In this document: positions 51,301-55,223 of the stretch, piece after piece | Layout: each line of letters starts with the position of its first letter | Position numbering within the stretch: position 1 is the stretch's first letter | Assembly: GCA_902362715.1 (NCBI GenBank) | Contig: CABIXN010000001.1 | Span: forward strand, 317,735 to 381,734 | DNA from: Lachnospiraceae bacterium | GTDB lineage: Bacteria; Bacillota; Clostridia; Lachnospirales; Lachnospiraceae | Direction: 5' to 3' | DNA: 64,000 nt | Position numbers and translations under genes: made by a program | The notes under the pieces: model-generated | What the model saw: only the letters and a program-made list of their open reading frames with translations | What the model was told of the DNA's origin: nothing | Databases searched by the model: none

Positions 51301-51568
51301 AGGTATGATCTGGGATGATCAGAGTTATGATGGTATCAGAGATCCAAAAGAACCCGGTGTTTTTGGTCTGGAGGTTGTATTAGAGCGTTATTATTACCAT
51401 GATTCTCAATGGAAGAAAGATGATTCTTTCCGTATGACAGCTAAGACTAATGAGGAAGGCTGGTATCACTTTGATGATCTTCCAACCTCTATGCGTATGG
51501 AATGGAATGATTCTGGCTGGGAAGAAGAAAAGGATGTATTGCTTTCTTATAAATTGAAATTTGTATAA
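30356..51568 (+). CDS. Secreted SdrD-B-repeat mega-adhesin, 3' truncated
   Basis: A 7070-codon frame. Seen: a signal peptide (basic start, hydrophobic residues 11-28, cleavage after about A36/A37); about 4800 residues rich in Asp, Tyr, Asn and Thr with beta-strand character, cysteine-poor, with no domain I can name; then thirteen SdrD-B-like modules of about 160-190 aa starting near residues 4847, 5082, 5243, 5418, 5606, 5779, 5957, 6131, 6305, 6470, 6640, 6815 and 6979. Each module begins G-x-I-x-G-x-V/I-W-x-D-x-x-Y-D/N-G-I and carries calcium-type Asp patterns. The last module stops after SYKLKFV, where others continue about 80 residues, and there is no LPxTG signal. A mobile element starts at this point, so the gene is interrupted. 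RBS AGGAGG before ATG 30356. The role (adhesion or surface fibre) is inferred. Confidence 0.85.
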   Translation: MKQKKTKAWKRGFCFFLAAVFLLNICLDTMSGIVYAAGNKEAAVPSIGVTFEEKPLSGGDAVSKGTYLVSNDSEIVMTVRYTPNYTDGYVTGAYIKMVLPYLYKDSDGELVISDKKPDDVPEDQLMGVEANISETALGNWTVENSEGERGADGFRRGVLLIRTYNDTVEVSSQPKSFDITLRFFGKLPENESVSVKLGAGYQYYHDENGNQSSYGYDIEPGAANPDGDDSSLRIINLVNSNLLWKPEISLVKTSVLWDKYNYLVYKVKVSNDSEDKSSMIDRYTLIFSTQSDVTSEGRGGVLEKDMMQWEDTKEGPVKNDDYTDAAREKSFIGVPNQGGALIYDVTDFSEEERSEFDLEDFTNLGEALPYNYSSAGVIGVPISGENGKLYPKSAADGKTKYNYREYYIAVPYPNNFRGSLECVSVFRPTIFFGGRDLAWTKDTGNFTGEFIKKKYELQNRKYVLDDDSNEAKDDKSISIGASDSYYLDGFDNTGNVPVFNAVAKDSLPDKMQLDEISVTLNKTKTASSPQLSDWFKTEPIKLEFLNESDKIVEVSVSELGVSPRESTDASGNVTWQYPLGSAVADFLAQEEHKDWKFNRNINFYLKERIEPGETFDGKIAVTGTMPQLYKYVNKLNTEYEHWYYRLATADNPTDGYEVEGGKKASPQEASLTARRAMPLIETYGVFRKDHKDEAGPVNEAQNVPVNEDASAVRYVLGNSSDSKMWPGKLTVGPLVTVEKDGEVHGLFVHELCFSAVLNEHSEVKEIVLTDQNGRTVTLSSSSLQKSGDDLVLKEETWKKADADFETLTSAEIIFKSFDGSVELAQQAFVDFRGVPNKVGDYSADAVWTTQYNVDDIEDDLAEGTAYLSVLKIEPKVTGTANYQDESGNPLTVPNKAEGWYDFIIENKSKSSAKTSEITVDLSSVGNKKDGADVQVQGFDTGKIIIGKSYEQAASIQRIDLFDWDQDPGKDSPKVSFTLQELKDAYEQADGSLVLPRQAYKEITRLKFIRICCDQFFGETTADQEKDTAFHLQIHGNTDWYDTLNAECSFIPKEKIYTEKDIVSGTAAFYVQRPAQGIYSHVIYDDVKEESTVNDENSDNNRMALAVPYDRDFIFRNEIVNETISVLDDVDTTFQLALSKTDGGFHTTSFCIYPEVIKNYREFSGLKLTDINNKEVFLTYHAKEQTFQNETGKVIGSLQSDGFRLTKEQMESELGMDELTELLMTGTGYQITDPKKQYYVDFCGYEDAALGSSEIQTAKSSNYLDGMRDAQAYEVEAKDDVLTYVSKMYFDTIITAGYNDNETDRKFSKVSTPLEDVRTQHNKSGGSFGDNSELEIGYKALGSFMIDFRQYLNTGSSLPDGASRQEHQTFSYVKPQSLNTAATVNMKVDLPYQSFEAYYLKIDPRAKDYINSITTIRKDGTKEVLEREELKYSAQETNDQGAFCRVNLMKADSDTRFTSKEEDFYRTPESYEKKDPENPVQSVIINLSINQKQSHTEDNTDIANKPDYGTWYLDTDENAKYMFEVSGRYYKMEENPNQNGQVKATATTDLTIGGGRSQERKTSGSSEKSKWSFQDYYYYYVYPYYDSNKTEAPFRSANLKSETYVHVVHDFDRVIKGATTTPGNEYNDKADFGQPNQFLVSFYRNSRYDRYNPDYYYKYQTTGNKNNWYEQDADDWKGKIGYADEVILRDTMPVIRPDSTYQYYGFLAAGLELKPAIAKYLDTMELKLAYVDEAGVRTREKTITVDSSDLKSENGIKTLDFEYAEEDSDSNPVPGTELTEELTDGKLILRPGQFVVGYDIHLKDMMGNGEYNKEVGLKGTPDLNGGSNDTDLIIYGKPYTVKRNDPDADGTNKIQPFTKTDYEEKEYQNIIISEHNNTTYYDTARLMGFLIDFHAGYALDRDADVTPVAITDYEADNETPTNAGFGVKLYNQYNTGDNTGEHQVARVSEAVAKNTFNNYYRLRHIYIPEEFITGDWFRASALNLNINGKAHSVVLEPKLLTVSASKPGCYEIDVEQLIRDNMEQYAVSYANGQTNWETYIKAYVSGFDITFRAVNPTREDSGSVLENGEYLSVDKKNGYAYWYDGIYVDRTEEEFKDNTWTENSTPSFGKNPNTFFHDTEDYYYHRYWSLYNSVTAEFKSVDPNANIYQSTILTNSKKWDYNNVRNLTATMVTNVTRNRIAADGQSEVFAYDNDKNPKSPLEVDKDHLLPYDYVEYTVSFGAEKDSPINLKRPVMNFEVPKGQQLVKWEIISNDTGIPDDKITAVLSGNDGSDKTARPLTDYSLTSNGEPAFYRKLTVTAGETGAEIPKGRTIRLRITTQLTEELKTENSTFESQELDTNIWVTADHSHAYPQYSVEEQSVYGNSSTSKLGQYRTDTDLGGSTKYSRNYKAAEKGGENQIYESRMVNTLKYKDTEAVKVDYKFKDEEYAYDGQKARLLVSGIRNDTLHALDSMTVTLSFLDADGLRGFTLTEKPEISYPKLLADAASKPGIKLEYFCEGADDWTEAEDSASAEFFETVEKIRWTYYEIDAYGTDQKELLFDDVILNGKGKYEDIRPDHSKDSMAEIYNAKIQAQVQHVHHNEETKTVLDSQESVTLDKTADLTETAVYNRDVYRENPQVEFYTQVFDQEDQAEASYKLNKEQKTGYRPNEKMWQKIVLLNQHSAKNGVQTADQGVLLNPVFYDKLPEYLSSEHLESSQFKIRWEDIDGNPKNPDAVLKVEKTRNIREHDYGGWMYYPKSNADTTANKNMKHFSDLKVTEENSKEIDYTVYEMRFQKKDGADVRVEVGDTIEIWYQVQAREDNLPMVYVDEDRDLGTVKDQHPGYFPRNGEYYSYDESVDSNGEAFPFASSGTDGARAITNQNRQMDLDFLLHDIGLSADKNEQVDRWEFLNGSQTRIPGSSQDYSSWRNNYLGNNGVLFDEDINTANYQQNVIYSGDSTNKNTDALPERQTMTNGKNVRDWYQLILAHRTRFGQNWDGMDQNPDQMPVLWSETRLHLNKAWLVGASQFEAGNYQYEATSGDGLTTGFAAHPNYSANKNYYSSDGQDNTYRKLTDDSRITALEYNEDFTIRLHALNYGDWDLDGVEFIYTMPRGIRPKLNAEGQIDGSEVKAQILSTVAGAGKETYTPIEEQDIEVTVLQTPDGADAGYRAPDKEQDPLWNSKVDDTYYAAGENTKDTQPWVLKIVVKKPLTKWFNRGSASGYKIQVEIPGNVYLTNENEHWYDRVTVRPYTAPDSENFYYYQILDYDHWEGAVKDKMRHNQQYGMDYMWYDDWKDAYEYTSGSPNTPYIDGYNIQNNEVQISGSDYMGTVTDNAYTAYGDADKTNLYAQTGTRAVMRKPFVRMWATIGDDVTGNTREDYYTDTEGERNQLNIHVENKYWLDEYAPNAESKYSYQYSKFVHNYEVDGGSRGTLILPVITNILPYGVVPVAKDGTLFSQNNDENAVKELNWTLYQRDLTAGADVKSVIEAPEEKAKYQGVVTYEQVECQDSQGNSTGQTQGRYVVRLIPAADADGSAFEKEARIASQKANIYSIDTFTVSAPEAETDHEGLQSELYKNYQNNRTYVGSKIDGFKYLVDEDIKKSSAETTSFTNPYTVGSYGQFLYNGQIPDARLDAVQKSYTYNKTSYERGNLPDDRLDHTYETNTPLIGALKKYKETDTHQIEDYLSVNNPAVLNDTQKDFNANGQLTYTDWDKTQPLSDQGIMNTLKIRTSVPRLSVEHFAAPDAESLGETQGGSQQEFEYSDSVWYSAKITNSPISDQDYSEKGAVHHSKMVVAFHLPESVQYTGSANWNVENNDQGYMYNNLNDFCLEYYDPVEKKTIMLTQKEMREQGWGVELLNDSSKEWDPASLSRDGQVVTFEITTPKTSGFTDYNSYVAGEKPAGYFPSGSWMNFKIRTRVNQEPETNVMEQPEIWEGYRSQVYATIHDTDGKYALAADGTFAKPDDTGAVTVPAGNYNGYDIKNAEGHAFTEQGQQQCLWNEKQEISDEKDTDDSLIKDYDRDQEYDSNYVTSGSGEIALVKPAASVRLDTSKIRLRVNDPDSDRYIMEDAHVRSAYIMQMRLDQAVNKTAAVNTFIVNYNLPYYGTNEGTSNPADASNGKPMKQTIHKLRSGSWEIPADADVDQESREILEEHLKVYVQVLKKTDPWAETGNYYPGPSDSQEWQTIGKTQGYGLTENAVIDFEKDYKELADSTYQVRWVVKCESFTGEDNTKYSDVQAPVYYPVPAGFRMDIDADGDDSNGKQEMDDIDPERLNRVEAEQNVRDNCAFIELQTAPKNDDDGVNKHTNHFAAAFPQYDDYKFSQTSERARAGFYVDPEVPVVDLTIDTLYFGGSIQKGYQWDSNVIVDTGISKVLKYKVGYESISKEKDPNITQDNVTNPSIAVAVPYVDRLKQEEFQYAEYQIPDADGKYQGDYYLGDLYGNTENGGDKVEHNLDNYTPLWTWYVLNADGSVLMPDELKKDLELKQDPVFVRKAIDMTTNQRTILNFYFEGQLKPGQKLMVEFMVPIEDTDGNAVPTNMLQCKAFGFKKGSFEPHIQPDGSAWNNLGYEYDSNDVNENGSQKDMTITRLSNAITFKSTSSIVQNKTTTTELDSNIDSRAVPVPEGKDYEFKASMINKSSGNSYDELVFYDVLPDTGDYQIKNTDSSTGAKVPRNSKWHGWILPDTIKVVDYQVLPGGSETEEHQVDPSDYEIWVGPMVKQPDGTVRVGDVSDLPTQEELNKKETYDILRSSTAEKSRYFVKLSDIQNLPEGMEKETLVKSIRAVWVQMKDNVSLDANERLKLVFSMHSPLNLPAYPGTVSLSSDETVKDPNLEYNETVAEYSGWNTFVSHWDSDRIENVKAGVYVNAPSGRGYIGSYIWNDADYSGVPDDGEGEYAAEEKTGRIHLKNRTTDLDFDKTKDDPGINGVKVQLLTENGYPCNREGEAVIPEEGHEGHYLLIDEITGQPIQTPSTDHDTVYLHSKHGGPVEFDTESDYYGKDGYYILSNLKPGKYNLKYTFPETYNQYSVTTTELGDTKIPVAVYRDGECVYSGVETGASTVRDLPKDRLVIQTARPVEISAVDEKNFAEYDQKMTSYNVGVGRAYTYGGEVWLDESLVSDGSGGQKIESDGYITPGETPLEDIEVSVYNTKDMSEPCLDGDGNPAVYKTLSDGQYEFRLKPGEEYIIRAKDKSTKETRMLKPTPWTFTNNPLEADSDNDLSKIGKEYETKAFKAEIPFDASGNPVFEDSTEQSFKFNRNIDLGMIHSGRGFLGKFVWEDENYNGIMDASEGGMKDVTVTLESYYYKNNQWYPIPGGSSERTMTTNDAGVYVFDNVMSYYQADGQNYLTGYRMKIDPTVNDKIFKQYGVTHYQANHGVQDSDLDIADGNYYLNDDYIIIAVEADQNSVPENTVSYQGKTYDISDAETILTYDAGFAAYEYSEVEGTIWNDNGSEDHFYNGIMDKDETGLKNVTVYLETYYKKADGTFEKVEKDSAAKRADGTDYEGTQTVKTDDNGGYCFSKVPVFLTIGGEKKLCYYRLRADVPDGYGVTRYQQTAENGALNSDWITNQYAGSENYLTSPDAGDYFLAAQKTDTLKNSPYVLNDGNTSYDIIHKQGDIKEYHGGLLRYPTGDIQGIIWEDRNYDGLRDPGEDVMSGVDVELQSYYYDGSRWKPANEAPITQTSSSTGEYSFENLPTYMEKDGRKYLAGYQLKVNELPSGYGVTLYHQGSDPAKDSDLMAEDLKLVQKGQYLILAKEAVRNQEGNEYPYHSVEVTDSFHDGIVYDFLTGRDISGIDGGMVPYPNGQISGKIWSDANYNGIQDNNETGIEQIKVVLEQYYYVSESSTWEKNPAFSPKDDRTDISGNYQFDDLDTQVTVAGKVYLAGYRLKVDGDSIPDNYGITRYRQGTDRSLDSDLKVDDLFLVRPEEYLIPAGAAEEDTDLDGSRQQLVTVQNADGQSVTYDMLTRADISGQDGGLVAFTEGSIRGLVWEDLNYNGLQDENEAGLTGSTLTLSRFYYDGKTWMKDQGFSDKTTVIRQDGQYEFDGLSTYVQIGSKKYLAGYQLNIDGVLDGYGITRYRQGDDRHKDSDLRADTLSLVRDNEYLITADTATENADGGLYHYTAVGIKDADQNQVVYDMLKSRTYSGQDAGFAPYKKGSITGVIWEDADYDGIREEKEAGYKGLEVVLERYYYDEAAGNWKKDDSFGALTSESDENGRYEFKDLEASIKISGKQCLAGYRLYVEDLPSDRAVTKYWRGEDRGADSNLIASTGSLVRDGEYIPVALVRDEEKPANSSVVDLTDVEGRRVSYDMLTAGVVSGYDGGLSEYDGGSITGVVWEDADYDGIRQEKESGIKDVSVTLERYLLKEGSWEKDETFAEYTVQTGADGSYLFDALDTHCVIDQVKYLYGYRLRTDKDSFPKGSAVTQYRQGERTEADSDLIYETGYLTGEDEYLIPAKKADSESYKDPENIVEGYDVVRGLELSGYDGGLVLFPTGVIRGQVWSDENYDGVQNEKEPGIAGRELTLSRYYYDGKEWKKDSSFQDLKEISRTDGSYEFKELETNVQIDNHVYLAGYQLRVDGVPDGYGITRYRQGDNREKDSDLRADTLSLTRDGEYLVAAGEGTKGEIPDLAQAAVKTADGDEAVYNMLKSRTYSGQDAGFAPYKKGSITGVIWEDADYDGIREEKEAGYKGLEVVLERYYYDEAAGNWKKDDSFGALTSESDENGRYEFKDLEASIKISGKQCLAGYRLYVEDLPSDRAVTKYWRGEDRGADSNLIASTGSLVRDGEYIPVALVKDEEKPANSSVVDLTDVEGRRVSYDMLTAGVVSGYDGGLSEYDGGSITGVVWEDADYDGIRQEKESGIKDVSVTLERYLLKEGSWEKDETFAEYTVQTGADGSYLFDALDTYCVIDGTKYLFGYKVRVELSTIPSGYSVTRYQMGDDSLADSDLIYDSGYLTEKDEYLITAVKADSESVKDPGNVVEGYDIVHGTEIPGCDGGITAHETGSVSGMIWDDQSYDGIRDPKEPGVFGLEVVLERYYYHDSQWKKDDSFRMTAKTNEEGWYHFDDLPTSMRMEWNDSGWEEEKDVLLSYKLKFV
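48692..49485 (+). repeat. Two-module duplication in mega-adhesin, copy 1
   Basis: About 790 nt encoding modules 8 and 9, repeated at 50219-51012 (offset 1527 nt) with only scattered base changes; within the shared part the proteins differ by one Arg/Lys exchange, plus His/Tyr at the end. Confidence 0.9.
50219..51012 (+). repeat. Two-module duplication in mega-adhesin, copy 2
   Basis: Modules 11 and 12; see copy 1. The module between the copies (about 49763-50218) is diverged, so a three-module block was duplicated or two modules were gene-converted. Confidence 0.9.
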
Positions 51569-51692
51569 CTAAAATCTCAACTTTCCTTATTTTATGCGAC
51601 TTGGCGGTATGCCTTGCCACTCTATATGTATCCTTTTCCCTTGTTTTTGCCCTTATGAGGTATCTACAAGGGAAAGTTTTTCTTATTCGATT
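51555..51692. mobile_element. Predicted element end / attachment region
   Basis: Homology of the adhesin to its own repeat consensus ends at YKLKF (about 51562), and the integrase gene begins 125 bp later on the minus strand, the standard layout of an element end. No direct repeat can be named because the other end lies outside the window. Confidence 0.6.
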
Positions 51693-52991
51693 TTATTCTC
51701 CAACCACCTTATCAAGTAGTCGGGCTGAGTTTCGCTTACCTTCTCGGTTAGCGTGTGCATAGACATTCATAGTGGTACTTACATCCGAGTGTCCAAGTAA
51801 TTCCTGTACATCCTTTGGTGCTGCTCCATTTGAGAGCAGGTTTGTGGTATAAGTGTGTCGCAGGGTGTGGAAGTGGAAATTATCATCAAGCTCCGACAAT
51901 CGTTTCCTTGCTGTCCTTAAAGCTGTCTCAACCGTTGCAGGGGCTTCGTATGCTCCGTCCGGTCTGATACATACAAGGTTAATCTCGTTGTAATCAAGCG
52001 GAATGTCCTCTGTGCCATCCAAATGATAAAGCTCATAGTAGATACGATTCTTTTCCTTAACTTCCCTGTAGTAGTTCCTCTGATAGAGTTCTCCGTAACT
52101 GAATACCTGCTTTCTCTGTTCCTTTTTCGCTTTCTTTAAGATGTCAGCGAGCGTATCACAGAAATCCACGATACGGACTTTCTTTCGCTTTGTCGGACCA
52201 ATCTCGGTCTTGTGCCTTGCTCCGTTGTAACGGACACTTCTTCGTACTGTCAGATACTGTTCCTCAAAGTTAATGTCACTCCAAGACAGTCCGCATACCT
52301 CTCCAAGTCTAAGACCTGTGTAGTACGCTATCTGTACCGGCAGGACAGCAGGCTTGTTTCTTTCTTCCAGATACTCCATAAGCGTTTGATACTGCTCTGG
52401 TGTAATCGGGTTGATAACCTCTGCATCCTCATCATTATCAGAAAACAAATCCACATCTTCCTCGGCTTTCCTACGCATTACCACATACTGCATTGGATTG
52501 AATGTGATGTACTGCTTTGGAAAGACTGCAAATCGGAAGGACTGTTGCAGGACTGCGTGGAAAGAACGGATATAGTCGATGGTGTAACCCTTTGACTTAA
52601 AATTTCCTTCCTCACCGCCAAATGCAAGTAAATCCATAAACTTCTGCAAATGCTCCGAAGTGACTGTCTTTAGTTTTCTGTTTCCGATTGGGTGTTGTTT
52701 AATCCTGTTTACTGCCTGTAAATAGTTACCGACTGTACCGTTGCTAAGTGAACCCGTTTTCAAATCTTCCTCTGCCCATACATCTAGCATCTGTCCGAGT
52801 GTGAGGTTGTCCGCTTTGGCTAGAAATTTCTTTGCGTCATAATCCTCCATAGCCTTGCGTAACATTTTCTCTGTCTCTGATTTGCTCTCCGTACCTGCAA
52901 ATTCTTTCTGAACCAAGTTACCACTTGCATCCTCCACATAAAAGCGGTAGTACCATTTCTTGCCTTTCTTCCTTACAGAACCTTTTGCCAT
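51693..52991 (-). CDS. int: Tyrosine integrase of the mobile element
   Basis: Site-specific recombinase for integration and excision. Seen: an N-terminal AP2-like arm-binding domain (MAKGSVRKKGKKWYYRF), a SAM-like core-binding domain (about residues 65-170), and a catalytic domain with Arg in YYTGLRLGE, His-x-x-Arg in HTLRHTYTT, and LGHSDVSTTMNVYAH with the active-site Tyr. The length is 432 aa. ATG at 52991 is chosen because AAAGGAG precedes it; an upstream ATG lacks a site. It is encoded at the element edge, facing the disrupted adhesin gene. Confidence 0.95.
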   Translation of the reverse strand: MAKGSVRKKGKKWYYRFYVEDASGNLVQKEFAGTESKSETEKMLRKAMEDYDAKKFLAKADNLTLGQMLDVWAEEDLKTGSLSNGTVGNYLQAVNRIKQHPIGNRKLKTVTSEHLQKFMDLLAFGGEEGNFKSKGYTIDYIRSFHAVLQQSFRFAVFPKQYITFNPMQYVVMRRKAEEDVDLFSDNDEDAEVINPITPEQYQTLMEYLEERNKPAVLPVQIAYYTGLRLGEVCGLSWSDINFEEQYLTVRRSVRYNGARHKTEIGPTKRKKVRIVDFCDTLADILKKAKKEQRKQVFSYGELYQRNYYREVKEKNRIYYELYHLDGTEDIPLDYNEINLVCIRPDGAYEAPATVETALRTARKRLSELDDNFHFHTLRHTYTTNLLSNGAAPKDVQELLGHSDVSTTMNVYAHANREGKRNSARLLDKVVGE

Positions 52992-53074
52992 AATCGTTTC
53001 TCCTTTCGATATCGGCAATCGGAACTGGTGAAATGCTTCTTGCGTGTAAGTATATCATAGCTCCGTCTGCCTAT

Positions 53075-53698
53075 CTATACCGAATCGGGATCTTTTTCTG
53101 ATAAAAGATTGGCTAGTCGATTTTTCGCTGTCTCAGGATTCTTAGAATACAGTCTTACAATATCGCCCATATCGTTCAATGCGTTGACGGTGTGGGTGAT
53201 TTCTCTAAGGAACATAATCTCATTGTATTCCTTATTGGATTCAAACCCCATTGTCTGGGCGAGCATTTTGTTATCTGTATTTCCTTTGAAATTCTTACAA
53301 GCGAACTGGAACGAATCCACGAACAGCTCGTATTCCCGTAACATCAGTAGTAGCAGGTCTTTGGAAAAATCACTTTCGGACTGTTCCATATCATAAGGGA
53401 GCTTATTCAGAATGGAAGTCATCACATCACGAATCTGTAATTCTCTTTTATCCGTAATGTCTGTTTCGTATTCGTCCGTCTCACCTTTCAGCCATTCCAC
53501 AGATACATGAAGTGCATCTGCCAGACCTTCTAAGGTCATTTTCTTGGTGTTATCAATCGTTCCTGCTTCGTATCTCTGAATGGTTGAGGCTGTCACGCCC
53601 ATTTTTTCAGCGACATAAGGCTGGTTCAATCCTAACTCCTGTCTACGGCTTTTTGCTCTGCTACCGATTGTCTTTCGCAATTCTTTATCTTTTAACAT
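53075..53698 (-). CDS. XRE-family repressor of the element
   Basis: A 207-aa regulator. Seen: an N-terminal helix-turn-helix (about residues 10-65: RAKSRRQELGLNQPYVAEKMGVTASTIQRYE) and a helical C-terminal part with no protease motif. ATG at 53698 is preceded by AAGGAGG, which rules out a longer start. It diverges from the excisionase-like gene, with two matching operator palindromes in the gap, so it probably represses both directions, like a CI-type switch. Confidence 0.85.
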   Translation of the reverse strand: MLKDKELRKTIGSRAKSRRQELGLNQPYVAEKMGVTASTIQRYEAGTIDNTKKMTLEGLADALHVSVEWLKGETDEYETDITDKRELQIRDVMTSILNKLPYDMEQSESDFSKDLLLLMLREYELFVDSFQFACKNFKGNTDNKMLAQTMGFESNKEYNEIMFLREITHTVNALNDMGDIVRLYSKNPETAKNRLANLLSEKDPDSV

Positions 53699-53752
53699 AC
53701 TTGCGAACCTCCTTTTTCGGTATGTCATTACTATACCACATAACACGATATA

Positions 53753-53848
53753 TTGCAATACGCAATTCTATAAAAGATGATAGAATTTCGTAAGGCTTGA
53801 CATAGCGTTATAAAAGATATATACTTTAATCAGAATTGCGTAACGCAA
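53753..53848. promoter_or_regulatory. Divergent operator-promoter region of the element
   Basis: Near-palindromes TTGCAATACGCAA (53753-53765) and TTGCGTAACGCAA (53836-53848) flank the rightward promoter TTGACA (53797-53802), 17 bp, TATACT (53820-53825). The right copy covers the expected transcription start. They are likely binding sites of the XRE repressor. Confidence 0.65.
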
Positions 53849-53935
53849 GTTTTAAAAAAGGCTAATCCTTTCTTCAAAAAGGAACATCCTCTGATATACA
53901 AGACTTGTAATCCTACGCAGGAATGAGGTGATCGA

Positions 53936-54169
53936 ATGACAGAATTAAAGTTTGCTCTCTCCATTGAAGAAGCTGCCGACTATACAGGTATCGGAAGAAA
54001 CACTCTTAGAAATCTTGTGGAATGGGAAAAGCTGCCTATCCTTAGAGTGGGAAGAAAAATCTTAATCCGCAGGGAACGATTAGACGAGTTTCTGATTCTC
54101 AATGAGGGGAAGGATTTACGAGACAGACACGCAGTAAAAGCGGTCAAGGGAACAATGAAAAATGAATAA
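53936..54169 (+). CDS. xis: Excisionase-like HTH protein
   Basis: A 77-aa DNA-binding protein of the MerR-like excisionase class: FALSIEEAADYTGIGRNTLRNL helix-turn-helix, then LPILRVGRKILIRRERLDEFL, the usual wing. It helps the integrase excise the element. GAGGTGA lies just before ATG 53936. It is transcribed from the repressor-controlled promoter at 53797. Confidence 0.85.
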   Translation: MTELKFALSIEEAADYTGIGRNTLRNLVEWEKLPILRVGRKILIRRERLDEFLILNEGKDLRDRHAVKAVKGTMKNE

Positions 54170-54308
54170 GGGACAGTCCTAAGACCATCCCTCTGGTATG
54201 TATCTGACTAAAAGCCATGATATACCTACACGCAAATAGATTATATCACGGACAAGTCCTCAGATACAACCAGAACTTTTGGAAAATGAGGACAAGATGG
54301 ATGTGAAT

Positions 54309-54506
54309 GGGTGCAATCGTCCACCCAGTTATAGCTTGTTGGTAGGACAAGTCCACCCAAGATGCAAAAGGTGTTATGAATAGTCCACCCAAGCCAGAAA
54401 ATGAAGTGGGTGCAACCATCCACCCAAGTGAAGCCGACTGGTAGGACAAGTCCACCCAACTTACAAAAAGTGCTGTGAGAAGTCATACCAAGTGTAGCTA
54501 TGAAAA
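54309..54506 (+). repeat. Two 99-bp direct repeats with TCCACCCA iterons
   Basis: Blocks start at 54309 and 54408. TCCACCCA occurs five times, and GGTAGGACAAGTCCACCCAA twice. Iteron-like; a role in replication, transfer or regulation is possible. Frames across it are not credible genes. Confidence 0.7.
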
Positions 54507-54709
54507 AAGCTGTCCGACCTATGACAAAAAGTGTACGCTACTATGATTTTGAGTGTCCAATCTATGGGGTACATTTTCAAAGAGTTAATAGTAAAAAGCT
54601 CTATTAAAATCAAAATGTAATAAAACAATGCACTATTAAAAATGAAATTTAATAGGAACTTTTACTACCACTTCCTTGCCAGACACAGTTTAAAAGTAAG
54701 CGAAGTAAC

Positions 54710-54905
54710 ACAATGCTATTGTCAGGGCAAAAATGCTAACGAATCGTGCTATTGTTTTTTCGATTTTAATAGCAGACTTCTACTGTTTCTACGGTTTTTG
54801 CTAAAAAGTCTGAATAATAGAACAATGCTATTGTTAAGGCAAAAGTGCTAACGGATTCGTCTATTGTTTCGCTGATTTTCATAGCAATCTTCTAGCATTT
54901 CTGTT
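54710..54905 (+). repeat. Two diverged 112-bp direct repeats, AT-rich
   Basis: ACAATGCTATTGT starts at 54710 and 54822, each followed by GGCAAAA-TGCTAACG and further shared bases to ATCTTCT-like ends. Further partial copies of the CTATT/AATAG words lie at 54600-54660. No gene is present in 54170-55223. Confidence 0.65.
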
Positions 54906-55023
54906 AAGAAAAGGGAGTGCCGGATACGGCACATAAAAAGTGTGCCATTAAAGGCACAAAATTAGGTGCTGAGGGAACAGTTACAGCTAAAAGTGAACTT
55001 CATAAGCAAGCCCTCGGCGTTTG

Positions 55024-55137
55024 AGAGCGAAATACACCCATCGCACAAAACTTCGTTTTGTACTCTGTGTATTTCGCTCTGCGAGGCTTAGCCGCCACAA
55101 GGCGGATGTGTTCGCAAGACGAGTGCCTATGCACTCG
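55024..55137 (+). other. Candidate oriT: stacked inverted repeats
   Basis: AGAGCGAAATACAC (55024-55037) pairs perfectly with GTGTATTTCGCTCT (55067-55080), enclosing ACAAAAC-TTC-GTTTTGT. CCGCC-ACAA-GGCGG and CGAGTGC-CTAT-GCACTCG follow. The block lies about 90 bp before the relaxase gene, the usual place for an origin of transfer. The nick site is not identified. Confidence 0.55.
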
Positions 55138-55223
55138 CTCACAGGGAAAGTTTACTACTCACATCTCATCTATCTTATCTGTCCTCTTTTCCAAAATCAA
55201 AACTGGGAAAGGAGGAAATCGCT

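Noticed and set aside
54241..54486. Two overlapping minus-strand frames across the TCCACCCA repeats
   Set aside because: Their repetitive translations follow from the 99-bp DNA repeat, and they lie in two frames at once. Treated as non-coding iterons.
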